A stretch of DNA of 64,000 nucleotides from an uncultured Bacteroidales bacterium. GTDB lineage: Bacteria > Bacteroidota > Bacteroidia > Bacteroidales > ML635J-15. Within the stretch, counting starts at the first letter, position 1. Each line of letters starts with the position of its first letter. A model generated the notes under the pieces. It saw nothing but the letters and a program-made list of their open reading frames with translations, was not told where the DNA came from and did no database searches. Below, piece by piece: positions 45,244 through 54,327 of this stretch. Location: assembly GCA_905234755.1 (NCBI GenBank), contig CAJOIT010000007.1, forward strand, positions 64,050 to 128,049, written 5' to 3'. The position numbers and the translations under genes were made by a program.

Positions 45244-47478
45244 ATGAATAGAAAGGCTATACTTTTTTCTTTGGCGATTATGATTTCTGCAACTGTATTT
45301 TCACAGCAGACCAAATCGTTGGAACTTATTTGGAAGGGCAAGTACGATAATGCTCTTAAAACTATAGAAAAAGGACTAAGCAAGAATCAGGACGATGTAG
45401 AATTCAATTTCTACAAGGCATATTTGCTTTTCCAAAGGGAATACGAGGGCTACGATCCTGTAGAGGCTTACAAGTGTATTCAGACTTGCGAAGCTTATTA
45501 TCCGCAACTTGAAGAAAAAGCAAAGGAAAAGTTAGCCGCCGTGCCAATTAGCATGGATGTATTTAAGAACTATACCGATACGATTTGCCGTTATGCTCTG
45601 AAGGATGCAATAAAGGCAAACACCTACGAGGCATATCAAAATTATCTTTTCTTCTACCGCAAGGCATCGGAGGAGTATAAGTCCGAAGCAAAAATGTACC
45701 GCAATATAGAGGCATATAAGCTGACAATTGCTAAAAATACAGAGGAGGACTATGCCGCTTTTATTCGTACTTATCCCGATGCGCAACAAATTCCAGACGC
45801 AACTAAGCGCCGCGATGAAAAAGGTCTGGAAAAGGCAAAAGCAGAAAACACTGCAGAAGCATACGAGGAATTCTTGAAAAAGTATCCGAATTCAGCGCTT
45901 GCAGCCGAGGCTCAGGAACAAGTCTATACAATAGCACTTGCAGATGCCGAAAGAGAAAACACATCGGCAGCCTTGAAGGAGTACATGAAAAAATATCCGA
46001 AGAGTTCGCAGTACTACAAGGCAGAAATGATGTACGAGGAAAAACTTTTCAACGAGGAAACCGCAGATGGCAATTGCAGTTCGTACATTCGTTTTGTAAA
46101 GAAACATCCAGAAAGCAAGTGGAAAAGCATGGCAATATCGTCAGCGTTGCAATGTGCTGGCGACAATCCGGAAATCATAAAGTATTGCTACAAGAATTTG
46201 GATGGCGAAAAGAAGAATCAGGCGATAAAGTTGTATTATGACCTTGTTGCATCGGATGGCGAATTGATTTCCCTTAAACATTTCTACAACGAACTCACCG
46301 AAAGTCAGCGTGCTCTGGTGTATAACAGATATGTTATAGATTCGGCATTGGCTGTTAAGGGAGACGAACTAAAGATTCACAATGGCTACAATCCCAAGAA
46401 ATCGTCTACTGCATACGAGGAATACATCAATGCGGCGGCTCCAAAGGAAAAGGCTTTTGTGGCATTGCAGAAGTTGATAAAATCTGATATTGAAAATAAA
46501 AATTGGGCAAATGCAACTGTTACGGTACTTAAATTCAAGGATCGCTGGCAAGATAAGGACAAGAAAATAAAAGACCTGCTCAACATTCTTGAGCAGAAGA
46601 ATCAAGGAATTGTTGCCGAGGCATTGCCGGAAACTGTGAATACCAGTGGTAACGAGTACAATCCGATACTTTCAGCCGATGGGAACACATTGTATTTCTG
46701 CGGCGAAGGTCGTGGCAATAGCAAGGGTGGCGAGGATATTTTCGTTTCTGAAAGGTCGGCAGAAGGTTGGACCGAAGCTCAGCTGATAAGCGAAGTTTCG
46801 ACAAAGAACAACGACTATCCGCAGTCGGTAAATGCTGCTGGAAATGTAATGTACATTTTCAGGAACGGAAGACTTTACTTCTCGAAGAAGGCAGGTGCTA
46901 CCTGGGGCAAGCCTCAGAAAATGTCGAACAATGTAAATTCCAGCAACTGGCAGGGTGATGCTTTCCTCAGTCGCGATGGAAAGGCTTTGTTCTTCGCAGC
47001 AAAGCGTAGCGATATGCTCAATTTCTTCAATGATGCCGATTTTGATGGACTTGAATATCACGGAAAGGTTGATGAGCATCAGACAGACATTTATGTTTGC
47101 ACTGTGGATGAAAATGGAGAATGGGGCAAACCTATCAATCTCGGATCGACAATCAATACATTATACACCGAGCGCACGCCTTTCCTGCATTCCGACAACA
47201 AGCATTTGTACTTTGCATCTGATGGTCATGGCGGTCTTGGCGGACTCGACATGTATGTTTCAACCCGTACAGGCACCGATTGCTGGGACTGTTGGAGCGA
47301 ACCAGTAAATCTCGGCAAGGAAATCAATACCGCATCGGATGATTATGGCTACAAGATTTCTACGGATGGCACTAAGGCTTATTTCTCAAAGTCAAATGCA
47401 CCGAAAGGCAAGAAGGGCAACCTCGACATATATGTAATAACCCTTCCCGAAAACTTGCAGCCCAAGAACATAAAGTAA
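45244..47478 (+). CDS. Secreted TPR/PD40 beta-propeller protein
   Basis: 744 residues with a signal peptide (cleavage near VFSQ, about 21). The first 460 residues are helical TPR-like repeats (AYEEFLKKYPNSALAAEAQ, ALKEYMKKYPKSSQYYKAE, SYIRFVKKHPESKWKS). Residues about 475-735 are PD40/WD40-like blades (NEYNPILSADGNTLYFCGEG, SDGHGGLGGLDMYVST, GYKISTDGTKAYFSKS). It resembles the N-terminal half of the PorE-like protein at 27.9 kb but has no OmpA or SPOR domain. A periplasmic scaffolding role is plausible; the specific function is unknown. It lies 36 nt upstream of the symporter gene. Confidence 0.85.
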   Translation: MNRKAILFSLAIMISATVFSQQTKSLELIWKGKYDNALKTIEKGLSKNQDDVEFNFYKAYLLFQREYEGYDPVEAYKCIQTCEAYYPQLEEKAKEKLAAVPISMDVFKNYTDTICRYALKDAIKANTYEAYQNYLFFYRKASEEYKSEAKMYRNIEAYKLTIAKNTEEDYAAFIRTYPDAQQIPDATKRRDEKGLEKAKAENTAEAYEEFLKKYPNSALAAEAQEQVYTIALADAERENTSAALKEYMKKYPKSSQYYKAEMMYEEKLFNEETADGNCSSYIRFVKKHPESKWKSMAISSALQCAGDNPEIIKYCYKNLDGEKKNQAIKLYYDLVASDGELISLKHFYNELTESQRALVYNRYVIDSALAVKGDELKIHNGYNPKKSSTAYEEYINAAAPKEKAFVALQKLIKSDIENKNWANATVTVLKFKDRWQDKDKKIKDLLNILEQKNQGIVAEALPETVNTSGNEYNPILSADGNTLYFCGEGRGNSKGGEDIFVSERSAEGWTEAQLISEVSTKNNDYPQSVNAAGNVMYIFRNGRLYFSKKAGATWGKPQKMSNNVNSSNWQGDAFLSRDGKALFFAAKRSDMLNFFNDADFDGLEYHGKVDEHQTDIYVCTVDENGEWGKPINLGSTINTLYTERTPFLHSDNKHLYFASDGHGGLGGLDMYVSTRTGTDCWDCWSEPVNLGKEINTASDDYGYKISTDGTKAYFSKSNAPKGKKGNLDIYVITLPENLQPKNIK

Positions 47479-47514
47479 CATCGGCTTAAGGTAGGCAGAA
47501 AAAGAAATTTCCAC

Positions 47515-48987
47515 ATGAATCCTTATATAATTGCCTCGATAGTAGTCGGTTATTTTGCGCTTCTTATTCTAATTTCGCACCTTACATCGAAGAAGGCAAC
47601 CAACGATACTTTTTTTACTGGCAACCGCAGGTCACCATGGTTTGTGGTGGCATACGGAATGATTGGCGCATCGTTGTCGGGCGTGACATTCATGTCTGTT
47701 CCTGGATATGTACAGAGCAGTCAGTTTACTTATTTCGGTGTAGTTCTCGGATATACAATAGGTTATATCGCGATAGCTTATGTGCTACTGCCCTTATACT
47801 ATAAGCTGAATCTAACTTCGATATACACCTATCTGGACAAGCGCTTTGGTAGCAATTCGCAGAGAACGGGCTCATTTTTCTTCATCGTGTCGCGACTGAT
47901 GGGCTCTGCTTTGCGCATGTACTTGGTTGTGTTCGTATTGCACGAATTTGTATTCAAGGCAATTGGAGTTCCCTTCTGGGCGTTGGCGCTGTTCTTCATT
48001 GTGCTGATACTGATTTATACCTTCAAAGGTGGCATTAAGACCATCATTTGGACAGATACGCTTCAAACGACATTTATGTTGCTTTCAACGGTGATAACCA
48101 TAGTGTTCCTAATAAAGGACATGGACATTTCATTTTTCGACATGATGTCGCAGGCTGCCGATGAAGGCTATACCCGAATGTTTGACACAGACTGGCGGTC
48201 GAACAACTTTTTCTTGAAGCAGATACTTAGCGGTGCGTTCATTACAATTGCAATGACGGGTCTCGACCAGGATATGATGCAGAAGAACTTAACTTGCAAG
48301 TCGCTTAAGGAAGCCCAGAAGAATATGCTTTCGTTTAGCGTCTGTATTGTGATTGTCAACTTCTTGTTCCTGATTCTTGGCGTAGCATTGATGACATATT
48401 CATCGCAGACTGGTTTTGCATTGCCCGAAAAGTCCGATAGTATTTTTGCTGCTGTCGCCCAGAATCTTGGTTCGGTGACATGGATTATATTTATTATAGG
48501 TCTTGTGGCGGCTGGATACTCGAGTGCCGATGGCACACTGACATCACTTACGACCACTTTCTGTTTCGACATTTTGCAGTTCGACAAGAAGCCCAACTAC
48601 GATGAGCAGAAAAAAACAAAAATCCGCAAGACAACACACATTGTATTTGCCGCTATATATTTCCTAATCATAATAGTTTTCAAGCCGTTCCATACAGATT
48701 CGCTAATAAAGACTTTGTTTGATATAGCCGGATATACATACGGACCATTGCTTGGTTTGTTCTGTTTCGGACTTTTTGTAAAGAAGCGCAATCCTAGCGA
48801 CAAGGCTGTTCCTTTTATCGCAATTCTCTCTCCAATAATAAGTTACTTGCTAAACATATATTCAGAGCAACTATTTTTCGGCTATAAGTTTGGTTTCGAG
48901 ATACTTATTGTGAACGGTTTGTTGACTTTTGTTGGGTTGTTGATATTCAGCAAGAAAGCAGAGGATGGTATTAATATTGAAAAATGA
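47515..48987 (+). CDS. Sodium:solute symporter (SSS family)
   Basis: 490 residues with about 13 hydrophobic segments. The family pattern is clear: FFTGNRRSPWFVVAYGMIGASLSGVTFMSVPGYV near 30-65, YTFKGGIKTIIWTDTLQ near 165-182, TGLDQDMMQKNLTCKS near 250, and AAGYSSADGTLTSLTT near 332. These correspond to Na-binding helices of the SSS transporters. The solute cannot be inferred. Its stop codon overlaps the start of the restriction-modification operon by 4 nt (ATGA), suggesting coupled translation. Confidence 0.95.
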   Translation: MNPYIIASIVVGYFALLILISHLTSKKATNDTFFTGNRRSPWFVVAYGMIGASLSGVTFMSVPGYVQSSQFTYFGVVLGYTIGYIAIAYVLLPLYYKLNLTSIYTYLDKRFGSNSQRTGSFFFIVSRLMGSALRMYLVVFVLHEFVFKAIGVPFWALALFFIVLILIYTFKGGIKTIIWTDTLQTTFMLLSTVITIVFLIKDMDISFFDMMSQAADEGYTRMFDTDWRSNNFFLKQILSGAFITIAMTGLDQDMMQKNLTCKSLKEAQKNMLSFSVCIVIVNFLFLILGVALMTYSSQTGFALPEKSDSIFAAVAQNLGSVTWIIFIIGLVAAGYSSADGTLTSLTTTFCFDILQFDKKPNYDEQKKTKIRKTTHIVFAAIYFLIIIVFKPFHTDSLIKTLFDIAGYTYGPLLGLFCFGLFVKKRNPSDKAVPFIAILSPIISYLLNIYSEQLFFGYKFGFEILIVNGLLTFVGLLIFSKKAEDGINIEK

Positions 48988-49940
48988 GAAAAGTAGCAGA
49001 AAGTAATATACAAGGATTTAAAGCAAAACCATTTGTGAAATGGGTTGGTGGGAAAGGACAACTTCTCAGCCAACTTGAGAATCATTTGCCAGAGGAATTA
49101 TATCATGAGGATTTTACATATATAGAGCCTTTCGTTGGAGGTGGCGCAATGTTGTTTTTTATGTTGCAGAAATTATGTAACATTAAGCGCGTTGTCATCA
49201 ATGATATAAACCGCAATCTCACAGAAGCATACATAAACATCAAAGATAATGCAGAAGGTTTAGTTTATAGGCTCAAACATATTGAACAACAATATTCATC
49301 TATTTCTGATTACGAAGAACAAAGAAACTATTATCTTGAAATGCGCAGAAGATTTAACGAGGAAAATCTTTCAAGCATTGACAAGACTGCAATACTTATT
49401 TTTCTTAATCGTACATGTTTCAATGGATTGTATCGTGAAAATTCCAAAGGAAAATTCAATGTCCCTTTTGGAAGATATACAAATCCTACTATATGCAATG
49501 AAGATTTGATTTATGCTGACAGTGAACTTTTAAATCAGTTTGATGTCGAAATAATGTGTGGTGATTTTGCGGAAACAACATCGAAAATTGATAATAACCG
49601 ATTGAATTTCTTTTATTTTGACCCACCATATCGTCCTTTAAGTTCTACATCAAGTTTTAACTCGTATGTGAAAGAGACATTCGATGATGATGAACAAAAG
49701 AGGCTCGCTAATTTTTGCAAAAATATCTCCTTGAAAAAGAATTGTTTATGGATGTTAAGCAATGCTGATTGTTCTTCAAAAAATCCAGAAGACTTATTTT
49801 TTGAAGAAATATATTCAAATTTTGATATTCAAAGAGTGTATGCATCGCGTTCAGTTAATGCAAATGCAAGCAAGCGAGGTAAGTTGTCTGAACTATTAAT
49901 AAATAACAAACATAATTACGCTCTAATACCATCATTATGA
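48984..49940 (+). CDS. DpnM-like DNA adenine-N6 methyltransferase (D12 class)
   Basis: 318 residues. The alpha-group (Dam/DpnM) order is PFVKWVGGKGQLL (17-29), SAM-binding YIEPFVGGGAM near 48, then the catalytic DPPY at 213-216 (FYFDPPYRPLSSTSSFNSYV). It should methylate adenine in the target of the adjacent endonuclease, probably GATC. The ATG overlaps the symporter stop by 4 nt. Composition is visibly more AT-rich (aat, ttt, aaa codons) than its neighbours, consistent with horizontal acquisition. Confidence 0.95.
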   Translation: MRKVAESNIQGFKAKPFVKWVGGKGQLLSQLENHLPEELYHEDFTYIEPFVGGGAMLFFMLQKLCNIKRVVINDINRNLTEAYINIKDNAEGLVYRLKHIEQQYSSISDYEEQRNYYLEMRRRFNEENLSSIDKTAILIFLNRTCFNGLYRENSKGKFNVPFGRYTNPTICNEDLIYADSELLNQFDVEIMCGDFAETTSKIDNNRLNFFYFDPPYRPLSSTSSFNSYVKETFDDDEQKRLANFCKNISLKKNCLWMLSNADCSSKNPEDLFFEEIYSNFDIQRVYASRSVNANASKRGKLSELLINNKHNYALIPSL

Positions 49941-50776
49941 AAGCACACGACAAAAAGCAATTCGAGATATTTCTTTCACAATTAAAAGAAACCAATGCAA
50001 CTTTAAATTTTTTTTGTGATTTCGATAAGATTTCAAAGAATGTAGATAAGATTTCCATTAAACTTAATCAATTGAATTATTTGATTGGTCAAAATGATAT
50101 GGAGGCCGCTATTCGCAATCTATGGGACGAAAATTCCAAGGTTTTTAGCGTTTTAGACATTCTAATTGCAGTTAGGACTTCCGACAACAAAAAAGCCATT
50201 AATAAAAAAGGGGATGTTCAACTCATTGAAAATTTTTTCAAAACGCCTGAAGGTGTTATTGAATATATCAAAGGTACAGGATTACAATCCGTTTTTGAAA
50301 ATAAACAAATTAAGAATTTAGTTGACTATGTCTTTGGGGTAGAAACAGGTCTTGATACCAATGCAAGAAAAAACCGCAGTGGACATATTATGGAACATTC
50401 CATTGCACAATTATTAACAAAAGAAAAAATATCATTTCGCCAAGAAGTATATTCTTCGGAATTTCCACAATTATCTGTTTTAGGAGAAGATATGAAAAGG
50501 TTTGATTTCGTGATAAATACTCCAAAGAAAACATATTTGATAGAAGTTAATTTTTATAGTGGTGGCGGTTCTAAATTGAATGAAGTTGCTCGGTCTTATA
50601 CAGAACTTGCTCCTAAAATCAACTCTGTAAAAGGTTTCGAATTTGTTTGGATAACAGATGGAATAGGATGGCTTTCTGCAAAAAATAAATTAGAAGAAGC
50701 ATTCTACACAATACCGAGTATTTATAATCTAACAAGTATCTCTGATTTTGTTAAAGTTATAAATTCTGAGAAATGA
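49937..50776 (+). CDS. DpnII/MboI-like type II restriction endonuclease
   Basis: 279 residues. The conserved DpnII block is present: NARKNRSGHIMEHSIAQLL near 138-156, then MKRFDFVINTPKKTYLIEVNFYSGGGSKLNEVARSY near 186-221. I suggest D190 and E203 as acidic catalytic residues and the lysine in GGGSKLNE as supporting. Members cut unmethylated GATC. It overlaps the genes on both sides by 4 nt (ATGA), so expression is tied to the two methyltransferases. The gene is AT-rich. The specificity is inferred from the family and not tested. Confidence 0.93.
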   Translation: MKAHDKKQFEIFLSQLKETNATLNFFCDFDKISKNVDKISIKLNQLNYLIGQNDMEAAIRNLWDENSKVFSVLDILIAVRTSDNKKAINKKGDVQLIENFFKTPEGVIEYIKGTGLQSVFENKQIKNLVDYVFGVETGLDTNARKNRSGHIMEHSIAQLLTKEKISFRQEVYSSEFPQLSVLGEDMKRFDFVINTPKKTYLIEVNFYSGGGSKLNEVARSYTELAPKINSVKGFEFVWITDGIGWLSAKNKLEEAFYTIPSIYNLTSISDFVKVINSEK

Positions 50777-51648
50777 TCTCTCCATACTATAAATCTTCAG
50801 ACCATGCATTTACCCTTCTTCATGGAGATTGCTTCGAATTGCTTCCACAATTCGAGTTCAAGTTTGATATGATATTTGCAGACCCGCCTTATTTCCTTTC
50901 AAACGATGGAATTAGTATTCAAAGCGGAAAAATAGTCAGTGTAAACAAAGGAGAATGGGATAAAGGCGGAACTCCAGAAAAGATTAATGAGTTCAACCAT
51001 AAATGGCTTGCTTTATGTAGAGACAAACTCAAAGACAATGGTACAATTTGGATTTCAGGTACTTATCATAACATATTCTCTGTGGCAAATGCACTTACAG
51101 AACTTGGGTATAAAATACTGAATGTCATAACTTGGGCGAAAACAAATCCACCGCCAAACATTTCGTGCCGTTACTTTACATATTCCACAGAATTTATCAT
51201 TTGGGCGAGAAAATTGCAGAAGAAACCGCATTTCTTTAATTATGAATTAATGAAGCTGCTCAACGATAATAAGCAAATGACAGATGTGTGGCGTTTGCCT
51301 GCAATAGCACCGTGGGAAAAAACTTGTGGAAAACATCCGACACAAAAACCTCTTGCGTTATTAACGCGTATAATTTTAGCATCTACACCATCAAATGCTT
51401 GGATTCTTGACCCGTTTGCTGGTAGTAGTACAACAGGAATTGCCGCAAACCTTGTTTATCGCCGTTATTTAGGCATAGAGAGGGAAAAATCATTTGCAGA
51501 AATGGGCAAAAAACGGAAAATAGAGATAGAAAATCTTAACAGATTTATTGAAATCCAATCTAAAATTAAGGATATATCTGTTTCTAAATTTTATTTGCAA
51601 AACGATACATTGGGCGAAGACAAATATGAAAATGATTTGCCATTCTAA
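50773..51648 (+). CDS. DpnA-like DNA adenine methyltransferase (beta class)
   Basis: 291 residues. The motif order is beta: catalytic DPPY first (37-40, FADPPYFLS), target-recognition middle with TNPPPNISCRYFTYSTEFIIWARK, then SAM-binding DPFAGSSTTGIA at 213 onwards. This matches DpnA, the second methylase of DpnII-type systems, which can protect single-stranded DNA. It is the last gene of the restriction-modification operon, and convergent manA begins its stop 21 nt later with no visible terminator between them. Confidence 0.94.
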   Translation: MISPYYKSSDHAFTLLHGDCFELLPQFEFKFDMIFADPPYFLSNDGISIQSGKIVSVNKGEWDKGGTPEKINEFNHKWLALCRDKLKDNGTIWISGTYHNIFSVANALTELGYKILNVITWAKTNPPPNISCRYFTYSTEFIIWARKLQKKPHFFNYELMKLLNDNKQMTDVWRLPAIAPWEKTCGKHPTQKPLALLTRIILASTPSNAWILDPFAGSSTTGIAANLVYRRYLGIEREKSFAEMGKKRKIEIENLNRFIEIQSKIKDISVSKFYLQNDTLGEDKYENDLPF

Positions 51649-51669
51649 CCAAGTCAGTGCAACTATTTT

Positions 51670-52755
51670 CTAGCACATATAAGATTTGTCTTTGCTATTG
51701 TCGCAAATCTGGCCACAAATATTGTCGTTGCTTTTGACTGTATTGCGTTTTGCAGCATCAATATCGTACTCATCATACTTGCGAGGTTTGCTTTCACCGA
51801 GGTTCATGTAAACCTCAAGAAGTTCCGTATATTTAATAGGTATAAGCACAACCTCGTCAATGCAAGCAGGTATTAGGATTGATTCGCCCTCGTTGAGGAT
51901 TTCCTCGCTGCCGGCAGTTTTTACTGTAACTTGTCCGTGTACGCAGTGGTAGATTACAAATGAATCGAGGTTGCTGTAGTCCTTCAGTAGCGAGTTCATT
52001 ACTGGCAGATAGTTGGCTGTAAAGTATTTGCAGTCTACAATTGGGTTGGAGTGGTCGGGAATACGCGAAAACTGCAACGACTGCTTGTCGTTCTTCTTAT
52101 AGTCGATTACATCCACTGCATATTGTGTGTGCAACTCGCGATTACCTCGGTTGTAGTCGTATATGCGGTAGGTGATGTCAGATGTTTCCTGAATTTCGAC
52201 AACTGCAGTGCCTGCACACATTCCATGTACGCGGCCTGCTGGGATAAAGTAAAATTCTCCCGACTTGACATTATGGTACTTCAACAGGTTTTCAAGATTT
52301 CCATCCTTTATCGACTGTAGAAGTTCGCTTTCTGTTGTGTCGCGGTTGAAACCATCTATTATTTTGGCATCTTTGTCGGCATCTAGTATATACCAAGCCT
52401 CGGTCTTGCCACGGGCATTGTGCAGTTCGGCTGCTGTTTCGTCATCTGGATGCACTTGCACCGAGAGATTGTCCTTGGCATCAATGATTTTCAGCAGGAT
52501 TGGAAATTCGTAACCATATTCGTCCAGCACTTTTTCTCCGACAATTTCATCAAGGTAAACCTCTATGATTTCCTGTAATGTGTTTCCTGCCAGAAAGCCG
52601 TTTGCCACTACCGAAACATCGCCTTGTACGCCTGATATTTCCCAGCTTTCGCCACAGTCGGCTGGAACATTGCTGTCGTTCTTTATTTTCGCTATCTTGT
52701 CGCCACCCCAGACCTTGGTCTTGTATATTGGCTTGAATTTCAATGGATAAAGCAT
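51670..52755 (-). CDS. manA: Mannose-6-phosphate isomerase (type I)
   Basis: 361 residues. It interconverts fructose-6-P and mannose-6-P, feeding GDP-mannose and GDP-fucose for surface glycans. Features are KTKVWGG, GESWEISG, the Zn-site VQVHPDDETA near 98-107, KTEAWYIL, and FIPAGRVHGM near 173. I chose the ATG at 52755 (MLYPLKFKPIYKTKVWGG) because a -7 box (52793-52800) lies just upstream and earlier codons are intergenic. The cysteine-containing C-terminal tail (NICGQICDNSKDKSYMC) is unusual. Confidence 0.95.
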   Translation of the reverse strand: MLYPLKFKPIYKTKVWGGDKIAKIKNDSNVPADCGESWEISGVQGDVSVVANGFLAGNTLQEIIEVYLDEIVGEKVLDEYGYEFPILLKIIDAKDNLSVQVHPDDETAAELHNARGKTEAWYILDADKDAKIIDGFNRDTTESELLQSIKDGNLENLLKYHNVKSGEFYFIPAGRVHGMCAGTAVVEIQETSDITYRIYDYNRGNRELHTQYAVDVIDYKKNDKQSLQFSRIPDHSNPIVDCKYFTANYLPVMNSLLKDYSNLDSFVIYHCVHGQVTVKTAGSEEILNEGESILIPACIDEVVLIPIKYTELLEVYMNLGESKPRKYDEYDIDAAKRNTVKSNDNICGQICDNSKDKSYMC

Positions 52756-52792
52756 ATCAATAATAATTTTTTGTTCAAGAAACAAAGGTAAG

Positions 52793-52800
52793 GAAAATTT
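52793..52800 (-). promoter_or_regulatory. -7 promoter box of manA
   Basis: TACCTTTG on the minus strand matches TAnnTTTG, 38 nt before the manA ATG. Confidence 0.5.
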
Positions 52801-52825
52801 ACGATTGATGAAGTACGATTGACGA

Positions 52826-52925
52826 TTTTGTCTAACAGGCAAACAGAAGACCAGTCCTGCAGTCTGCAAGACCGTTAGACTGTGGGACTGTTAGACTTTA
52901 AGCCTGCAAGCCTTTTAGCCAGAAA
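52826..52925. repeat. Intergenic repeat of TTAG(ACC/CCT)-type units
   Basis: CTAACAGGC, CTGCAGTCTGCAAGACCGTTAGACTG, GGGACTGTTAGAC and GCCTGCAAGCCTTTTAGCC form overlapping direct and inverted repeats. The last unit matches the TTAGCCTGCAAGCCTGTTAGCC unit at about 21305-21326. Confidence 0.7.
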
Positions 52926-52955
52926 AAAATCAGTCTGACATCGAAAAAGATTTTG

Positions 52956-52963
52956 TACCTTTG
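52956..52963 (+). promoter_or_regulatory. -7 promoter box of udk
   Basis: TACCTTTG matches TAnnTTTG, 21 nt before the udk ATG at 52985. Confidence 0.5.
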
Positions 52964-52984
52964 AAGCCATAAAATTAAAATGAT

Positions 52985-53599
52985 ATGTTAGTTGTAGGAA
53001 TAGCAGGCGGTTCAGGTGCAGGAAAAACCACCGTAGTAAACAAGATTACCGCTCAGTTGCCTAAGGATATGGTAACATTGGTGCCTCAGGATTCGTACTA
53101 TTGGGATAGCAGTCATCTCCCTATGGAGGAGAGGAAAAAGATAAATTTCGACCATCCTAATGCCATTGAATGGGAATTGCTGATTCGCCACATTAAGGAA
53201 TTGAAGGAAGGCAAGTCGGTGGAACAGCCGATTTACGCCTACATAACCAGTTCGCGTAGCAAGGAAACACTTACGGTAAATCCGAGCAATGTAATAATTG
53301 TAGAAGGCATAATGGTGCTAACTCAGCCCGAATTGCGCGACCTAATGGATGTTAAGGTTTATGTAGATGCCGATGCAGATGACCGTCTCGCTCGAATTTT
53401 GCGCCGAGATACCGTTGAGCGTGGCCGTTCGGTGAATGATGTGCTCGAACATTACTATGATACCGTAAAGCCAATGCACTTGCAGTTTATTGAGCCGACA
53501 AAGCGCTATGCCGATATCATTGTGCCAAACATTGGAGACAACGATGCTGCAGTGAACCTTTTGGCAAAATTCATTCATCAACATATCGATAACAATTAA
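52985..53599 (+). CDS. udk: Uridine kinase
   Basis: 204 residues, normal size. It phosphorylates uridine/cytidine in pyrimidine salvage. Walker A GGSGAGKT (8-15), the substrate region VPQDSYYWD and INFDHPNAIEW near 52-63 are present. So are VIIVEGIMVL near 103, and lid arginines in RLARILRRDTVERGR near 132-146. It lies 11 nt upstream of the PolB-like exonuclease and is probably co-transcribed with it. With pyrF, pyrH and the nucleoside phosphorylase, it makes pyrimidine metabolism well represented in the window. Confidence 0.97.
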   Translation: MLVVGIAGGSGAGKTTVVNKITAQLPKDMVTLVPQDSYYWDSSHLPMEERKKINFDHPNAIEWELLIRHIKELKEGKSVEQPIYAYITSSRSKETLTVNPSNVIIVEGIMVLTQPELRDLMDVKVYVDADADDRLARILRRDTVERGRSVNDVLEHYYDTVKPMHLQFIEPTKRYADIIVPNIGDNDAAVNLLAKFIHQHIDNN

Positions 53600-53610
53600 A
53601 ATTTACAACA

Positions 53611-54321
53611 ATGCAGGAGATTGACCTTAAAAATGTAATGTTCATCGACATCGAGACTGTGCCTATGTGCGCATCGTTCGATGATATGCCAGAAAACTTC
53701 AAGAAGCACTGGGACAAGAAGTCAAAGAATTTCAGAGCAGAAACCGAAACCGCATCCGATGTATATCAGCGTGCTGGAATTTATTCCGAGTTCGGAAAGA
53801 TTGTCTGTATATCGGTAGGATTGGTTGCTGGAGACAAATTCCGCGTTAAGTCGTTTTATGGCGATGATGAAAAGGAAATCCTTTCGGGTTTTGCCGAAAT
53901 GCTTTCGAAGTGGGATCCGTTTGGAAACAAGATGCTTTGCGGACATAACATCAAGGAATTCGATGTCCCATATATTGCACGAAGAATGCTTGTAAACCGC
54001 ATGTACAATCTGCCCAAGGCACTAGACCTTGCAGGAAAGAAGCCATGGGAAATAAAGCACATAGACACGCTGGAACTATGGAAGTTTGGTGACTACAAGA
54101 ATTTCACTTCCCTAGCACTTATGGCCGACCTTTTCGATATTCCAACTCCCAAGGACGACATTGATGGTAGCGAGGTTGCTGGTGTTTACTACGGCGAGCA
54201 CGATGTTGACCGCATTGCGATATACTGCGAGAAGGATGTCTTGTGTGTAGCTAACCTTATGCTAAGATTGCAAGGCAAAGAGATTTATCTGTACGACCAG
54301 ATGGAGAGAGCAAACGGATAG
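53611..54321 (+). CDS. PolB-type 3'-5' exonuclease-like protein
   Basis: 236 residues. An RNase H-fold DEDDy exonuclease: FIDIETVP (Exo I, D and E near 11-13), GHNIKEFDVPYIARR (Exo II near 111-125) and a late YCEKDVLCVANL (Exo III, Y-x3-D, near 212-223). This matches the stand-alone proteins related to the exonuclease domain of family B polymerases found widely in Bacteroidota. A DNA or RNA trimming role is likely; the substrate is unknown. It is convergent with the DUF4249 gene, with 6 nt between stops. Confidence 0.92.
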   Translation: MQEIDLKNVMFIDIETVPMCASFDDMPENFKKHWDKKSKNFRAETETASDVYQRAGIYSEFGKIVCISVGLVAGDKFRVKSFYGDDEKEILSGFAEMLSKWDPFGNKMLCGHNIKEFDVPYIARRMLVNRMYNLPKALDLAGKKPWEIKHIDTLELWKFGDYKNFTSLALMADLFDIPTPKDDIDGSEVAGVYYGEHDVDRIAIYCEKDVLCVANLMLRLQGKEIYLYDQMERANG

Positions 54322-54327
54322 CCTCAA

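Noticed and set aside
47515..48987. Assigning a specific solute to the symporter
   Set aside because: SSS family motifs do not reveal the substrate, and the neighbours give no metabolic hint.
48984..51648. Strong avoidance of GATC in the window
   Set aside because: GATC sites are easy to find (for example near 117, 1848, 28040 and 34468), so avoidance is not evident by eye and would need a proper count.
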